Shown here one piece after another: positions 9,704 to 21,689 of a DNA stretch of 64,000 nucleotides. This DNA comes from Knoxdaviesia capensis. Taxonomy: Eukaryota; Ascomycota; Sordariomycetes; Microascales; Gondwanamycetaceae. The notes beneath the pieces were generated by a model. The model did not search any database. It was not told the origin of the DNA and saw nothing but the letters and a program-made list of their open reading frames with translations. The stretch covers positions 1,790,537 to 1,854,536 of the forward strand of contig LNGK01000004.1 in assembly GCA_001510575.1 (NCBI GenBank), given 5' to 3'. Both the position numbers and the translations under genes were made by a program. Each line of letters begins with the position of its first letter. Position 1 is the first letter of the stretch.

Positions 9704-11401
9704 ATGGCGGACCTGCGCGAGTACCCGGCGAACATGGCGCCGAAGGACGCGCTGATTGTGCGGCAACAAGCAGGCCCGCTGCACGCGGCAGACCAGTTCT
9801 CGGCGGAAGCGCTGGCGTCGGTGCCGCTGGGCCCGGCGAATCCGTTTTCGCAGGACGAGGCGTCGCGCAAGCGCAAGACCACGGGCATTCTGACGGGCCA
9901 GGCCAGCGAGACGGCGATCAGCGAGCACGTGTTCCGGGCGAAGCACCGGGCCGTCGAGCGGCGCGGCGGGCCCGAGCGCGAGTTTGTGAGCTCGGCGCAG
10001 GCGCGCGACGAGGCGGCGCGGCTGCGCAAGTCGCGCGAGAGTAAGGGCGATGCCACGGTGGCGGAGGGCCCCGGGTCGTATGTTGGGCCGTGGGCCAAGT
10101 ACAAGCCGCGCCATGGCCCGCTGGTCGCGGACTCCGGCGACGAGGAAGCCCAGGACGAGTACGAGGAGGTCGAGGTGACCGACTCGGAGGCGGCGAGTGA
10201 TGATGATGTGGTGGCGAGTGGCGCGGTCGTCAAGGCGCCGGAGATTGCGCTGGAGCGGCGGAAGGTGGTGGAGAGCATGGGCGAGGAAACGTCGGCGTTT
10301 GTTGGGTCGGAGCAGTACGATTACCAAGGCCGGACATACAGTAAGTTTTTGAAGCCCCCAGAACTCTGCGCTGATATATTGGACTCTGCTAACTATTCTT
10401 CTTTTCTCCTCTCCTCAGTGCATGTGCCGCAAGACCTCGTTGTCGACCTTCGCAAGGAAGTCGGCAGCATCACAAACTTCATCCCCAAGAAACAGATCCA
10501 TGCATGGAAGGACAGCAAACAACCGATCACTGCCATACGACTATTCCCTTACTCTTCTCATCTCCTCCTTACCGCCAGTGCTGACACGACCATCCGGATA
10601 TACGACATGTATCACCAGCGCGAACTGTTGCGGACGTACCAAGGGCACAGCAAGGCACTATCCGATATTCACTTCAACCACGATGGGCGGCAGTTTCTCA
10701 GTGCGTCATGGGATCGCATGATGAAGCTGTGGGACACCGAGACGGGCCAGTGCATCAGCAAGTTCAGCAGCGGCAAGACGCCGCACGTGGTGCGGTTCAA
10801 CAACCTGAGCAGCGAGCACCAGCACGAGTTCCTGGCGGGCATGTCGAGCAACAACATCCTGCAGTACGACACGCGCGTGGGCAACGAGATTGTGCAGGAC
10901 TACGACCACCACCTGGCGGAGATCACGACGCTGGAGTTCCTGGACGAGGGGCGGCGGTTCATCTCGTCGGCGAACGACAAGACGGTGCGGGCGTGGGACT
11001 ACGGCATCCCGGTGCCGACGAAGATGATTGCGGAGATCGACATGTTTGCGTACACGCGGTCGTGTCTGCACCCGAACGGCAAGCACGTGCTGTACCAGAG
11101 CGGCGACAACTCGATCCTGGCGTACTCGACCGGCGACAAGATCCGGCAGAACCGCAAGAAGCTGTGGCGCGGCCACCACACCGCCGGCTCGGCGATCGAC
11201 GTGGCCGTGTCGCCCGACGGCGAGTTTGTCACCAGCGGCGACGAGGCCGGCTTTGTGGTGTTCTGGAGCTACAAGCGCGGCACCATGCTGCACAAGATCC
11301 AGGCCGGCACCGAGCAGCTGACCTGTGTGGCGTGGTCGGAGCAGGAGACGTCGAAGGTTGTCACGGCCGGGCGGGACGGCCAGGTGCGGCTGTGGGATTA
11401 G
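9704..11401 (+). CDS. PRP17: Pre-mRNA-splicing factor PRP17/CDC40 (WD40)
   Basis: Two exons, 9704-10340 and 10419-11401, give 539 residues. This is a spliceosomal WD40 protein needed for the second catalytic step of splicing. The N-terminal third is charged and disordered, with GPANPF matching the family's conserved N-terminal GPENPF. MHVPQDL and FIPKKQIHAW then lead into about seven WD repeats, including GHSKALSDIHFNHDGRQFLS and WDTETGQCIS. The protein ends with the last blade (VRLWD), as in human CDC40. The 78-bp intron is a multiple of three and has no stop, so a retained intron would add 26 residues. An in-frame ATG at 9617 would add 29 residues, but these look like leader sequence, so I chose 9704. 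Confidence 0.95.
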   Translation: MADLREYPANMAPKDALIVRQQAGPLHAADQFSAEALASVPLGPANPFSQDEASRKRKTTGILTGQASETAISEHVFRAKHRAVERRGGPEREFVSSAQARDEAARLRKSRESKGDATVAEGPGSYVGPWAKYKPRHGPLVADSGDEEAQDEYEEVEVTDSEAASDDDVVASGAVVKAPEIALERRKVVESMGEETSAFVGSEQYDYQGRTYSKFLKPPELCADILDSANYSSFLLSSVHVPQDLVVDLRKEVGSITNFIPKKQIHAWKDSKQPITAIRLFPYSSHLLLTASADTTIRIYDMYHQRELLRTYQGHSKALSDIHFNHDGRQFLSASWDRMMKLWDTETGQCISKFSSGKTPHVVRFNNLSSEHQHEFLAGMSSNNILQYDTRVGNEIVQDYDHHLAEITTLEFLDEGRRFISSANDKTVRAWDYGIPVPTKMIAEIDMFAYTRSCLHPNGKHVLYQSGDNSILAYSTGDKIRQNRKKLWRGHHTAGSAIDVAVSPDGEFVTSGDEAGFVVFWSYKRGTMLHKIQAGTEQLTCVAWSEQETSKVVTAGRDGQVRLWD

Positions 11402-12852
11402 GGTGGGTCCAGGGCCTTCAAGTTGTTTCTTTTGGGTGTCTGTATGAGATCTTTTGGGAGTTGGGACTGGAGTTACTTGGGATGGTGTCTCGTTCAGTTC
11501 AGAGGTGGGTGCATGTGTAACATCAAGAAAGCACCCATCTTTTGGGGGGTTTTCCCCCTCTCTTTTTCCTCCTGTCAAGAGTCAAGCAAATATCAGCTGC
11601 TCCGAGATCAGATAAAAGCAGGTCAGAAGTGATAGACCACATGTCTAGCAAGCAGGGAGCTGATCTCATCAAAATCTGCCAGTAGCAAGAGAATGTTCAT
11701 ACCCCTGATTCACAAGCTGGCGGCCATCTATGGAAGGGGAAATACATGATTCATGAAAGAGCATCTTGATTTCATGAGTGCCCCACATCAACCCGCATCA
11801 TCACATGCCGCAACTCCGCTCCTGCCACTCGTATGTGTGTATGCCTTCGTCAGTATCGTGAATCACGAAAACTTCATGATGCACGTATCATTCTAGGGTT
11901 AGACCTGGCTTTACACTCACATCGACGTTGTTTACACCACCACTCCATCGTGAATATCTATCTGTACCTGTTCTCTCGAATAGAGTAGCCCACAACTTTC
12001 TAAATAAAAACAAAATAAAGGTCAGAAGCCGATACCCCAAAGGAAATAAACATCACGCATTATCATTCACAGGCCATAAGCCCACACAATATATTCTTCT
12101 CTCTCGGACGAGCCTCTCTTTTCCTTTCTTCCTTCTTCCTTCTTTCTTCTTCTTGTTTTTTATTCTCTTCTCTCGTCATGTAATCACTTTCGAGGTTATC
12201 TTTCTTTCTACGAAGGATAGTTTTCACTTAAGCATCCCCTTTCACATCCGTTTGTCTTCCTCTTCTTCACTATGATTATCGTTACCCTTTTCTTCTCTTT
12301 CTTTTCCCTTTCTCCTCACTTCCTTTCTTTTATTATCTCTCTTTTCCTCATCGTCTCCCTTTGTCCCTGGAGTTGATTGAACCCGCTTTGCCGGAATCGT
12401 TTCTTCGGAGACTCTGATATAAGACGAGTTTACCCGCTTATCTCGATCTCTCTCCTTCATCTTCACCTTCTAGGGAACCACTCACTTTCGTCGTGATCGC
12501 TCTTTGAGTTTCTTATCCTAGATAAAGGCGAGATCTTTCCACTCTTAGCCCTCACATTAAGTCGTTGGCTGCCTGCATGATAATCTGTCCCTGTTTCCGC
12601 TTCGTTTGCTCCTTTCGCAGACACTCGTTGCCTTGATAGAAACCAGTTGCTGAAGAGACACCAGCGTTCTTCCTTCTGTGTCTATCCTCTCTCCTCTGTT
12701 TTCCCTATTTATTCTCCTCCCCCCCTTTCCTTCCTCTTCTCTTTTTTTTTTCTCTTGGTAAGCTCTCAACCATTTCTCTTCTTCAACTCTTCCTCCTCTC
12801 TTCCTTCCCCCCTCTCCTCCACCTCTTCCATCTTCAGCAGCCTCCTCTCATT
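11402..12852. other. Intergenic and CT-rich leader of the SET gene
   Basis: The 3' flank of PRP17 is followed by a long, strongly pyrimidine-rich stretch (about 12100-12850), which I take as promoter and 5' leader of the next gene. Open frames here are low-complexity and not convincing. Confidence 0.5.
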
Positions 12853-12873
12853 ATGGACTCCTTGAGAGTCCAT
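12853..12873 (+). promoter_or_regulatory. Hairpin covering the proposed start codon of the SET gene
   Basis: ATGGACTC (12853-12860) and GAGTCCAT (12866-12873) are perfect reverse complements with a 5-nt loop. An 8-bp stem would therefore hold the proposed initiator ATG. If the model start is right, it could lower initiation there in favour of ATG 12951. Confidence 0.5.
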
Positions 12874-14286
12874 AAGGAAATGTATGATCTGATGGTATCT
12901 TTGCTTAAAATAGAACCTTGTGCTAACCATTCCACTTGTCTTCTTTCTAGATGATTTCCACAAGAGGTATGCTGCAACTCTCCCCTCTTCGGTCCCCAAA
13001 AGCCACCATCATAACAGGCCACCGCACATAATACAGTCTGGAGATAGCTTCTCGAGTTGCGAAAGCTATTTCAGACTCGAATCTCTGACTTTCCATCTCC
13101 TGACTGTAGGATGCTCACACTTCCCAAGCGGGACGGTGTGTGCTGGGTAGCATGACTCACCACGTTATTCAGTGTTTGCTGTTTACTATTTACTGTTTAC
13201 CGTTTGTTGTTGAGAGCCGGATGCTGATTGTTCAATCTTCTGTTTGTCTACCACAGAACCTCTGGGGAGTAATGCCCCCTCAGGCTCTAGCCTCCGGGCG
13301 CGGGCTCGGACGGCTTTCACTCCGTCCAACGCCGCAGGATCGGGGGATGAGACCAGCGTGGCAGAGCAGTCCGGATTTTCCGGGCTGGTTCTTTCTCTGC
13401 CACTGGCAATAACACCGTCGGGAGACCCGGCAGCTGTTGCTCTTCCCCTTCCTACGGCGCTGGAGTTTGAAAGCCGCGCCGAGCCCATTGCGCCACTCCC
13501 GACGACGTCGCCCGGCCTGGTCGCCCCTAACGGGGTGATTTACTCGAACGGACTGTTCGAAGTCCGCCCGTCCCCTCGTGGCGGTTACGGCGCCTTTGCG
13601 GTGCGGGACCTGGCTCCGGGCCAGATCATCCATTTCGAGCGACCGATAATCGCTTGTGACAGCCAGGGGCTGGGGCGGGAGTATGACCGCCTCGGCGAGG
13701 ACCAGAAGTCGGTGGTCCTGAGCCTGGCTGCCTACTATCCGCACAATGCGGACATTTACCCTCCGTTTGCGGTCTTCGTGACCAATCGGTATGTGTCTTT
13801 GTGCCTTGACCTGCTTGAAGCATCCTGCTTTTCTTCTAACACACATGTCCTCTTCTCTCTCTTTCTCTCCCTCTCTCTAGATTCAACATCGTTGGTCGTG
13901 TAGACGGCCTGTTCCCGGTCGCATCCCGGTTCAACCACGCTTGCAGGGGGGTGTGCAACGTGGTCTGGAAGGTCGTCGACGCGGGGACAGGGCCGGATGC
14001 CGAAGAAGAAGCCGCGGAGGAGCGGTCCAGCGACGACAGGCGGGACGCATCGCAGTATATAATGCAGATGCAGATCGCCCCGTCGTCGTTGGGCGCGGAC
14101 GCCGGCGACCGCTTTGCGCTGCCGCATGTCGGCGTTCCGGCGGGAACAGAACTACGCATCTCGTACGGTGCGGCGCCGCCAACCCTACTGGGCCAGTACG
14201 GGTTCCGCTGTGACTGCGGCGGCTGTGAGCCGCTCCCGACTGAACTGGCACTAGAGATCCAGGGGCTGGCGTGGGTGGAGTACTAG
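12853..14286 (+). CDS. SET-domain protein (putative lysine methyltransferase)
   Basis: Exons 12853-12894, 12951-12966, 13257-13788 and 13881-14286 give 331 residues. The last two are well supported. They carry the SET elements RGGYGAFAVRDLAPGQ, FNHAC with a following Asn, GTELRISYG, and a post-SET-like CDCGGCEP. Such proteins transfer methyl groups from S-adenosylmethionine to lysine; the substrate is not predictable here. The main exon has no in-frame ATG before the SET domain, so an upstream exon is needed. I propose a 42-nt first exon, a 55-bp intron with branch point TGCTAAC (12921-12927), and a 16-nt micro-exon whose phase joins exactly to the acceptor at 13256. Translation could instead start at ATG 12951 inside the micro-exon. 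The 5' structure is inference. Confidence 0.8.
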
Positions 14287-14648
14287 AGGAGGAGAGAGGA
14301 GGCCCTATCATGAAGGGAAATAGACGTGGTTTTGTTATCTTCTCTTCTCGATCTGTTCTTTCGTGCTATACTGCTTGTATCTTTCCTTCTTTCATTTCCT
14401 GTCTTCTCTTCTATCTTATCCGGGATGAGTATCATGCTCATGGTTAGAAGCGGGAGGCCAGAGTTATAGATGCTGGGTCTCGTATTTTGAAGCAATGGTA
14501 TTCATTCTTTCTTGAAAGTGTATGTGCTGTGGTATCCTATTTCCGTCGTGATCTGTCTTTGTATCCAATGATGTATGCCGTGATGCGGCTGAACGATGCT
14601 GTAAACTCCATCTCTGTGTCCCCATTCTCTATCCTCAAACTTGTGCCC
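14287..14648. other. Intergenic, between convergent genes
   Basis: Short 3' flank shared by the SET gene (+) and the F-box gene (-). Nothing else is seen. Confidence 0.6.
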
Positions 14649-15295
14649 TCACTTCTTCGCCCGTAATGGGCAGTCGAGACCACATCTCGTGCACTTGGTG
14701 CATGCCAGCTTGTGCCAGACGCTATGGCATCGACATACCCAGAGTTCCTGGCGAAGTTTGGTAACAATCAAGTCTCCGGGCCGGTGCAAGCCCTCCCGAA
14801 CACCGCAGTCGATGCAGTACCGTCTCAGAGTGACGGTTCTGCGCATCCAGTGCTTCTGGTTCGGCTCCAGCTGGGGCGGAGGCATCCCCGGGTCTTCGTC
14901 GTCGTCGTCGGCCTGTTGCTGATCCGATGCTGTGGCGCCGCCCAGGCCGGGCACGTCTGCGGCGGCTGACGGTTCGTAGTACATGTACACGGTGTGCGGC
15001 TGGTCGGCGTCGAAGCAGGACGGCGGGCGGACGCGATAGCACACGTAGCAGGCAAAGTTGCCGGGGAACTCCTGGCCGTAGCCAACGCCGGGGAAGTGGC
15101 GGGCGAACGACGCCTCGGCGCGCATGACAAAGGCGAATTTGTCGTCCGGCGCCGCGCGCTGCGGGTCAACCAGGCGGTGCAGGTGGCGGTTGACCTGCGA
15201 CAGCGCGATCAGGCTGGCGTAGTCCAGGTGGGCACAGATCGTGTGGTGCAGCTCGGGAGGGAGTCGGTGGAACGGGAATGAGAAGTGAGACGCCA

Positions 15296-15328
<33 letters not shown>

Positions 15329-16025
15329 AGCTGGAAGAAGCGTCATGGGCGGCGGATGGGGACAGCTGGGACCGGCGGTTCCGGCGGGAGTGAGGCGGTG
15401 AGACCCGTGGCGCAGAGTGCGTGGAAGCGGAGGAGGACGTGGGAGTTGAATGCGCGGGGGCGGGATGCGTGGGACTGTGGTGAGAGGGCCCCTCGGGGGC
15501 GAAACGTGGCGATGATGACGGCCGTCGCCGTGCTGAATCGCTGTGAGAAGTGGAGAGCACATACGGAGGAGACCTACGGCTCAGGACCAGACTAGATGAT
15601 GGCGAGCGGAGTGGCGGAGACGCGTGGACGAAGCCCGCGTGGCGTGGAGCCGCCGATGGGAGCGGAAGCGGAAGTCCAACGGAGCCGGAGAGGCCCGGAA
15701 GAGGCGTGGGTGCGTACTGTCGCGAGGCGAGCGACACAGGAGCTCTTCTGCTGGCGGAAGATGACGATACGGGAGCCAGTGGCGACGAGAGAGACAGCTG
15801 GGGAGACGGGGACGAAGTAGTTGACACTGAGGCGGAAGATGCAGACGGTGGCGGGAGAGTAGCGCTGGATCGGAACGGACCGGAGGCGGCTGGAGACGGC
15901 GGTGTAAGTAGCGGTGGGAGCGTCAAGTGCCTATCACGACTGCGGAGACTGGATGTGGACGGCCGAGGAGAGTCACAAAACAGGAGGATGTTGGAGAGAG
16001 ACGCTTTGGAGTGAGTGGTCGACAT
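14649..16025 (-). CDS. F-box protein with Cys-rich C-terminus
   Basis: A single exon of 458 residues starting at ATG 16025 (MSTTHSK). An upstream in-frame ATG (16169) would add 48 Ser-rich residues and is less likely. Residues 1-245 are Ser/Pro/Arg-rich and disordered, with an Ala tract from a CTG-like repeat just before the F-box. The F-box (about 250-290) reads FHRLPPELHHTICAHLD followed by ALSQVNRHLHRL. It would bind Skp1 in an SCF ubiquitin ligase. The C-terminal part holds ACYVCYRVRPPSCF, RYCIDCG and a cluster with eight cysteines (VCRCHSVWHKLACTKCTRCG), probably zinc-binding and of the kind seen in many fungal F-box proteins of unknown target. It is convergent with the SET gene. Confidence 0.85.
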
Positions 16026-18220
16026 TTTGACGGATTTTCGAGGTGAAGAGATGTGGAGCAGTGAGAAGAGAGGAGAAGAGAGGAAAGAGAAGGAAGAGGA
16101 CGAAGTGGATTTTGGCCGGCTACTCCTGAGATGTCTTTGCCATGGAAATGATGAGAAGCCTGTTCCCATGCAATAGAGTGTCCCAGAATATAATAGGCAG
16201 GCAGATAATCCACTAGAAGGGGCGTGATGTGATAGGCAAACAATGAGGAGGAAGACACCGCTAACCAGTTATCAGTGAGATGAGAAAGATGGAAGAAGTA
16301 TAAGTACTGCGAGTATAGGCAGGTAAAAATAAGATAGACTCTAGTCTAGTGTCTTAGAGATGATTGGGAGGATCAGGATTAGGCCTTAATATATTTTTAT
16401 TCTCCGGATGGGATTTCGGAGCAGGGAAGACAAGCCAGAGCCCCGGTAAGAAAAGCACAGCTCAGTGATACTGTGTGAGTGTGTAAGTCTCTCTTGCGTG
16501 TGCTTTCTAGGTATCTGTATGCTGTTTTTTCTCTATTGTTTCCCTCTGCGTCACGGTATGGACACGGATGAGGGTTGATTCAGGCAAAAGACATGGACGG
16601 CAAAGCGCAGTGCCTTTCTTTGGGAGAGGGAAAATCCAGGGATCGCCGGACACGGTGGCGATCGGTCGTCTGAGGTTTTGTATGCAGAGGTGAAGATGGG
16701 AAAGCTGGAGAAGAGAGAGAGAGACTGAGGGGAGGAAGAGAGAGAAAAGATGGTGGTGAAGATGAAGATGAAGGGCAAGCGAGGGGCGATGAGGCGGCGG
16801 ATGTGAAGGCGAGGTATCAAGTATATGAGGACGTGATGCGTTGAGTATGAGAGATATGGAGAAGAAGGGGAGAAGAAGTTTGAAGAGAACAGGAATACGT
16901 TGAACGGAAGAACAGAGGAAGAGTGAGAAGTGGCTGTCGAGTGCATTGATCCTCAGGACTAGCTATTAGTAGCTGGCGACGGAATTATATGGCCCACCAC
17001 CAGTATGCCAAGTTGTCGCTCCTCTAACCACCAAGTGACGATTACTGGAAGACCATCTCAGATGTTTCCAGTTTGGATCACCGCTCAAACCGCGGGCTTC
17101 ATGCGAGGGATCACGAATACTGGTAGTACTTTCAGAGTCGGGAACAGAGTCACCAGAAGACGGTTCCAGACATACAGACCAGCGGCGTTGCAAAGCTTGC
17201 TTAGTATGTATGCATATATGGACGGACGAGGTATCACCGGCGAGCGTGTCTCACGGTTCCGCTGCGGTGAACTACTGGATCAGATGTCGGAAGGGAAGAA
17301 CGACGCTTGAAGAGTGGCGAGACCGACTATTCAGAGAGGAAGAAAAAAAAATGAAAGAGTAAAACAGAAGTGAAGTTGGCGGTGCTGTGACGGGCTGGAA
17401 GGGAGACGTATCCGGCTGGAGGGGCCGTGTGCCTTTGGTATGTTCCCTGTGCCGTAGCAGACTTAAGCTACTGCCTCGTCTTCAGGCAGTCACTCAACCC
17501 AGCACCTTGGGTCCCCGACGGTGGGAGTGCATCTAGTGCCACTTACAGTGGAGTGCACTTAGAGCTGCAAGATCTAGAGAGACATAGGCGCCGGCAACGC
17601 AGGGAGAGACACACACACACTTAGAGACATGCCGCTCGAGAAGAGGGAGAGAGACGACGCAGCCCCCGAACAATGAGTAGTGCTCAGGAGACAGACAGAC
17701 CGACAGACACCCCAATGTCCCTAAGTCTCCACGGAGGCGCCGCCCATTGGGGAGGCTGACAACAGCCAGGAAGTAAGTGACGGCATACAGGAGACGGAGG
17801 AGAGTTGTCTTCGACTCCGAGCATCCTTTCCGCCTCGATATCTCGCTCACGAGTCAATCAGAGCTTGAAACATCCAGCATAAACGGCCTGGCCCACTAAA
17901 GATCCCCGATATCACCATACTGTAGCTTATATAGTCGGGCCAGGTTCATGGATCGAGGTGTTCTGCAGAGAGACATCTAGGATGGACACCGCTATTGATA
18001 GATGCAGGAACGAGCCGTGCATCGCCAGTTACACAGTAGCCAGCGGCGGTTGACTACAGATAAGAAAGAAAGAAAAAGATTTGTACTGTACTGTACAATA
18101 GATCGGCGGTACTAACCACTACCAGAGATAGAGAGAGATACGATGGCCGCCATCTGCAAGAGATCCCGGCCAGCTAGCTTGGTCCTCCCCTCATCCATGG
18201 CCGCCACCCCCAAACTCTTG

Positions 18221-18252
18221 CTCTCTCTCTCTCTCTCCCTCCCTCTCTCTCT
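18221..18252. repeat. (CT)n microsatellite
   Basis: CT dinucleotide run with one interruption. Confidence 0.9.
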
Positions 18253-19102
18253 TACCTGTATCTGTTTTAGCGTGCACTTGGTATTCCCAACAAAGCAGCT
18301 GAGCCAGTCGTATTGTTTTCTTCTTTTCTTGGTGGGTTCGGAGGGCCAGAGTGAGGGTCCGGCCAACTTGGGACAAGACCAAGCAATAGTTCGTGGGTTC
18401 TAAGCTGTTTCTAGCTGGTTGTCTGGGGCCCGCCTATTGTGTTGTTTGGAAATGTCCAGCTGGGGAGGCAATTTGCGGGATCAAATGAGGCCGTAGCAGA
18501 GAATCCAGACCTGGCCACTGGCAGCAAGCAAAAGGAACAAAAGCCACAGACAGACACAGACACAGACACCGTCAACTATCGGCCGGGAAGCTGTCAAGGG
18601 TTCCATAATACTCGTACGGTCTCTGGGTTATCTGATACGCAGTATGTCCGGGCTGGAGTAGGCTCGAGTTGTATGTACCCAGGGTGAACATGCCACTTAC
18701 ACCGAAGAAGGGCCCGTTCAGAGACTGGCCAAGGACACTCACCCAGCATGCCGAGCATCTTCCCACTCAGAGATGCGATTCCCCCCTTCCAAGCTCTGCG
18801 TATAAGGCCCGTTCAACTCCACTGATCCAAGCAGCGTGTGCTTCTTCGCTGCCACTCCACCGCCGTCACTTTCCACCACGATGTACCTATACACTATATG
18901 CTGAAACAGCCTTTGCCAGGTCGTATGTCTCGACGAGATTACAACGCTGGACGGGGAGGGAAGGGAATGGCACGACATCCTCCCCAGTGACCAACCAGAC
19001 AGTCGCCGCAATGGGTACAGAACGGACACATCACACAGAATGAGGCCGGGTGTAAGCGGAGTCACACACCTTATTCGGGACTCGGTGGGCCTTGACATGG
19101 AT

Positions 19103-19107
<5 letters not shown>

Positions 19108-19152
<45 letters not shown>
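19108..19152. repeat. (GA)n microsatellite
   Basis: About 22 uninterrupted GA units. Confidence 0.95.
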
Positions 19153-19153
<1 letters not shown>

Positions 19154-20856
19154 GGGAAACAGAGAGCGGCCAAGGTGAAGATCAGAGTGAAGGAGACGAG
19201 GAGAGGCCAGCATAAGAGCCCCGTTTGACCCCAGCCGTAAGTCGATCACCGCTATATGCCGGAGCCCGGCCGCCATGGTTTCATGCAGGGCAAGTTTATC
19301 TATACGCCCCCGCCCTCTCCCCGGGAAGCCGGGACAAACACTGCAGTTCTTCAAAGTGGCGTTTCTGTTTGCCTCAGTTTATATATCCTCCGTTTCTTCA
19401 CTCATCTCCCTTCTGGCTGGCCGTGGCTGCAGAAACTGTCCGTATATGTATCAAGAGCCCCCCAGCTGGGGACAGAAGATGTCAGGGCGGCCCAGTCTCG
19501 CCACCGTCTTCCTCTCGTTTCTCTCTTCTCCTCTTTTCGTTCCTTTTGCTCGTTGTCTGGCCGTAATCAAACGACGTTTGTGGTTTCTTTTTCTGCGGTT
19601 CTTGGGACCCCAATAGTTTGCTTTTTTTTCTTTTTTCTTTTCTTTTCAATGCTCGTCCTCCTTGCCGTAGACTTCCTTTTTCCGCCTGGTCTCGTTCTGC
19701 CTGCGTCTGCCGCTTCGTCTTCTCGTGTCCGCCCGAGCCGCCAGCCAGCCAGCCAGCCAAAGTACCTCGGGCGTAGGAGCGTGCGGACACTGGTACTTGG
19801 ACTTGCATCCTGGTGAAACTTACACGCTCCGCCCGTGTGAGCGGCACCGCAGAAGGAAATCCCAGGCCAGGCAGGGAGGGAGGGGGATATTGCGAATCGA
19901 CGCCCAAAGAGGAGGATCAATCCGAGAAGATCATCGCATGCCGGCCAGTAGTTCCTTTTTTTTGCTGGAAACTTCTTCTGGCCCCGACGCCACTGTTGTG
20001 CCAACTTCTGGCTGGTAAGTCTCCAGAACAAGCCATTCTCTCATCCGTGATTTGCCGGGCCCCTTGGCTGGTCTCGTTCCCCCGGTCCGGGGACGAAGAG
20101 CGAGAGGGCGAGAGAGAGAGTGAGTGAGAGAGTGAGTGACAGAGTCAGAGTGAGAGGGTGACAGACGGACAGGAAGAGAGAGAGACCACCAGGCGATGAT
20201 CCTCAACCAGTCACGCACGTAGTTGCTCGCTCTCTGCCTCAAAATCTGGCAGCCGGCCTTCACAAAATGCTGCACAATATTACCCCGTGCTATGCCCAAA
20301 ATATTGCCTCAGCCAGGTCTGCCCCTGTTCCGGCTGGACTTCCGAAATATGCGCTTTGTGCGCACAGTCCGCCCGTCTAAACAGCCTTTTGTTTGGCTCT
20401 CGGCCCCTCTGCATAAGACCATGCAAAGCCGCCCAACCCAACAGCTTCAGGCCCTAGGTGCGTCTCCCTCCCCTGCACATGTTAGATATATCCAGTTTTA
20501 AACTGTGGGCATAAACCCTGCATAACTTCTTGTTTCCAATCTGGATGTGCAATTCTGTTCATGGTTGTAGTTCACAGCACTCTCACTGGTCGTCGCTCCT
20601 GGCTATATTGTAACTCTCTTGGACGAGCGAATCCGCTTGAGGCGTTCTGGCTGGTTTCCGGTGAGAAGCTTTGCGCCCGTTGCCTCGGACCGGAAGAGCC
20701 TTCATCATGGGAGAATGGGGGAGAGGGTGTGCTCTTTGAGTAAGAGAATACGCGTCAGTGCACACTTCATCCCCCTCTCGCCGCAAAGGATTCGGCCCTT
20801 GGTCAGTCGTCGTCTGAAACCGTGGGTTTCTTCTTGCCCTCTCACCACTTCTCTTC

Positions 20857-20860
<4 letters not shown>

Positions 20861-20906
<46 letters not shown>
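20861..20906. repeat. (CT)n microsatellite
   Basis: 23 uninterrupted CT units. Read from the minus strand this is GA, lying upstream of nothing recognised. Confidence 0.95.
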
Positions 20907-20909
<3 letters not shown>

Positions 20910-21689
20910 TACAGGCCGGAAATGTCGCCTCATTCCATCCAGTGAAACGGGACAACAAGTGCTTGGAGGGTAATCCAGTCAGGCTATGCAGGAGAAGAAG
21001 AAGAAGGAAACCAGGGCCCAACATGGCTGACAGAAACAAGCCACAGAGGAGGAGAGACAAGACATGTGCAGACTCACTCAGCTGCAAGTATCTCGTCCTT
21101 TCTCTCTCGCTGTCTTTCACTCTCACTCTCTCTCTCTATGTGTGTGTGTGTCTCTTGTCTCCTCTGATCGACACCGCACCCTAGACCTCCCCCCCCCCAA
21201 CCTAAAATGCTATACGACATGTATCCATCGTCAAATTTCCGTATTGGGCTGGCGCCGTTGTGGGTCCTCGTCGGCCCGGCCTGCATGTTGTCCAGTCTGT
21301 GTTTTCTTGGGGCTACGCCATTATTCTGCTCGCCTGATTTGCTTCCCCTGGGTCGGTGTTGTTCAGTCCCTTCACATGATCCTCGAGCCAACACCTGCTC
21401 GCTGGAAGCGCTTGCGCTGCGTCCGTGCCGGCAGACCCTTCCGTACGAGTCACAAGCATACAGTAAGGACCGTATACAGTAGACATGCGTATGCGCATAC
21501 TGAGTAATCTATAGCCTTGGAAACGCGGTGGTATATTCGGCCCCTTCAAACCAGCACCAAGACTGAGGAGAAGAAACAGTTGCTATCAGATAATAACAAC
21601 AAGAAGAGAACACTAACGGCGTTCAGTCATCCCCATCCAAACTCCAACATGACTGGTGTCATTCTAACCCTCTATCCCGACCCAGCACC

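Larger units (their letters stand above)
16026..21689. other. 5.7-kb gene-free stretch with purine/pyrimidine repeats
   Basis: Open frames in this region are short, overlap on several frames and resemble no family I know. The base composition is mixed and not RIP-like. It contains several GA/CT runs, a (CCAG)n run at 19739-19758 and imperfect GA-rich sequence at about 20096-20187. It may hold long leaders, noncoding RNAs or lineage-specific genes that cannot be recognised by eye. Confidence 0.45.

Noticed and set aside
11402..11632. Open frame continuing after the TAG of PRP17, considered as readthrough
   Set aside because: The stop context is TAG-G, not a readthrough context. The protein family ends exactly at the last WD blade and the following residues look like translated UTR.
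19108..20906. GA/CT runs considered as CRISPR-like or structured arrays
   Set aside because: They are simple dinucleotide microsatellites without spacers.
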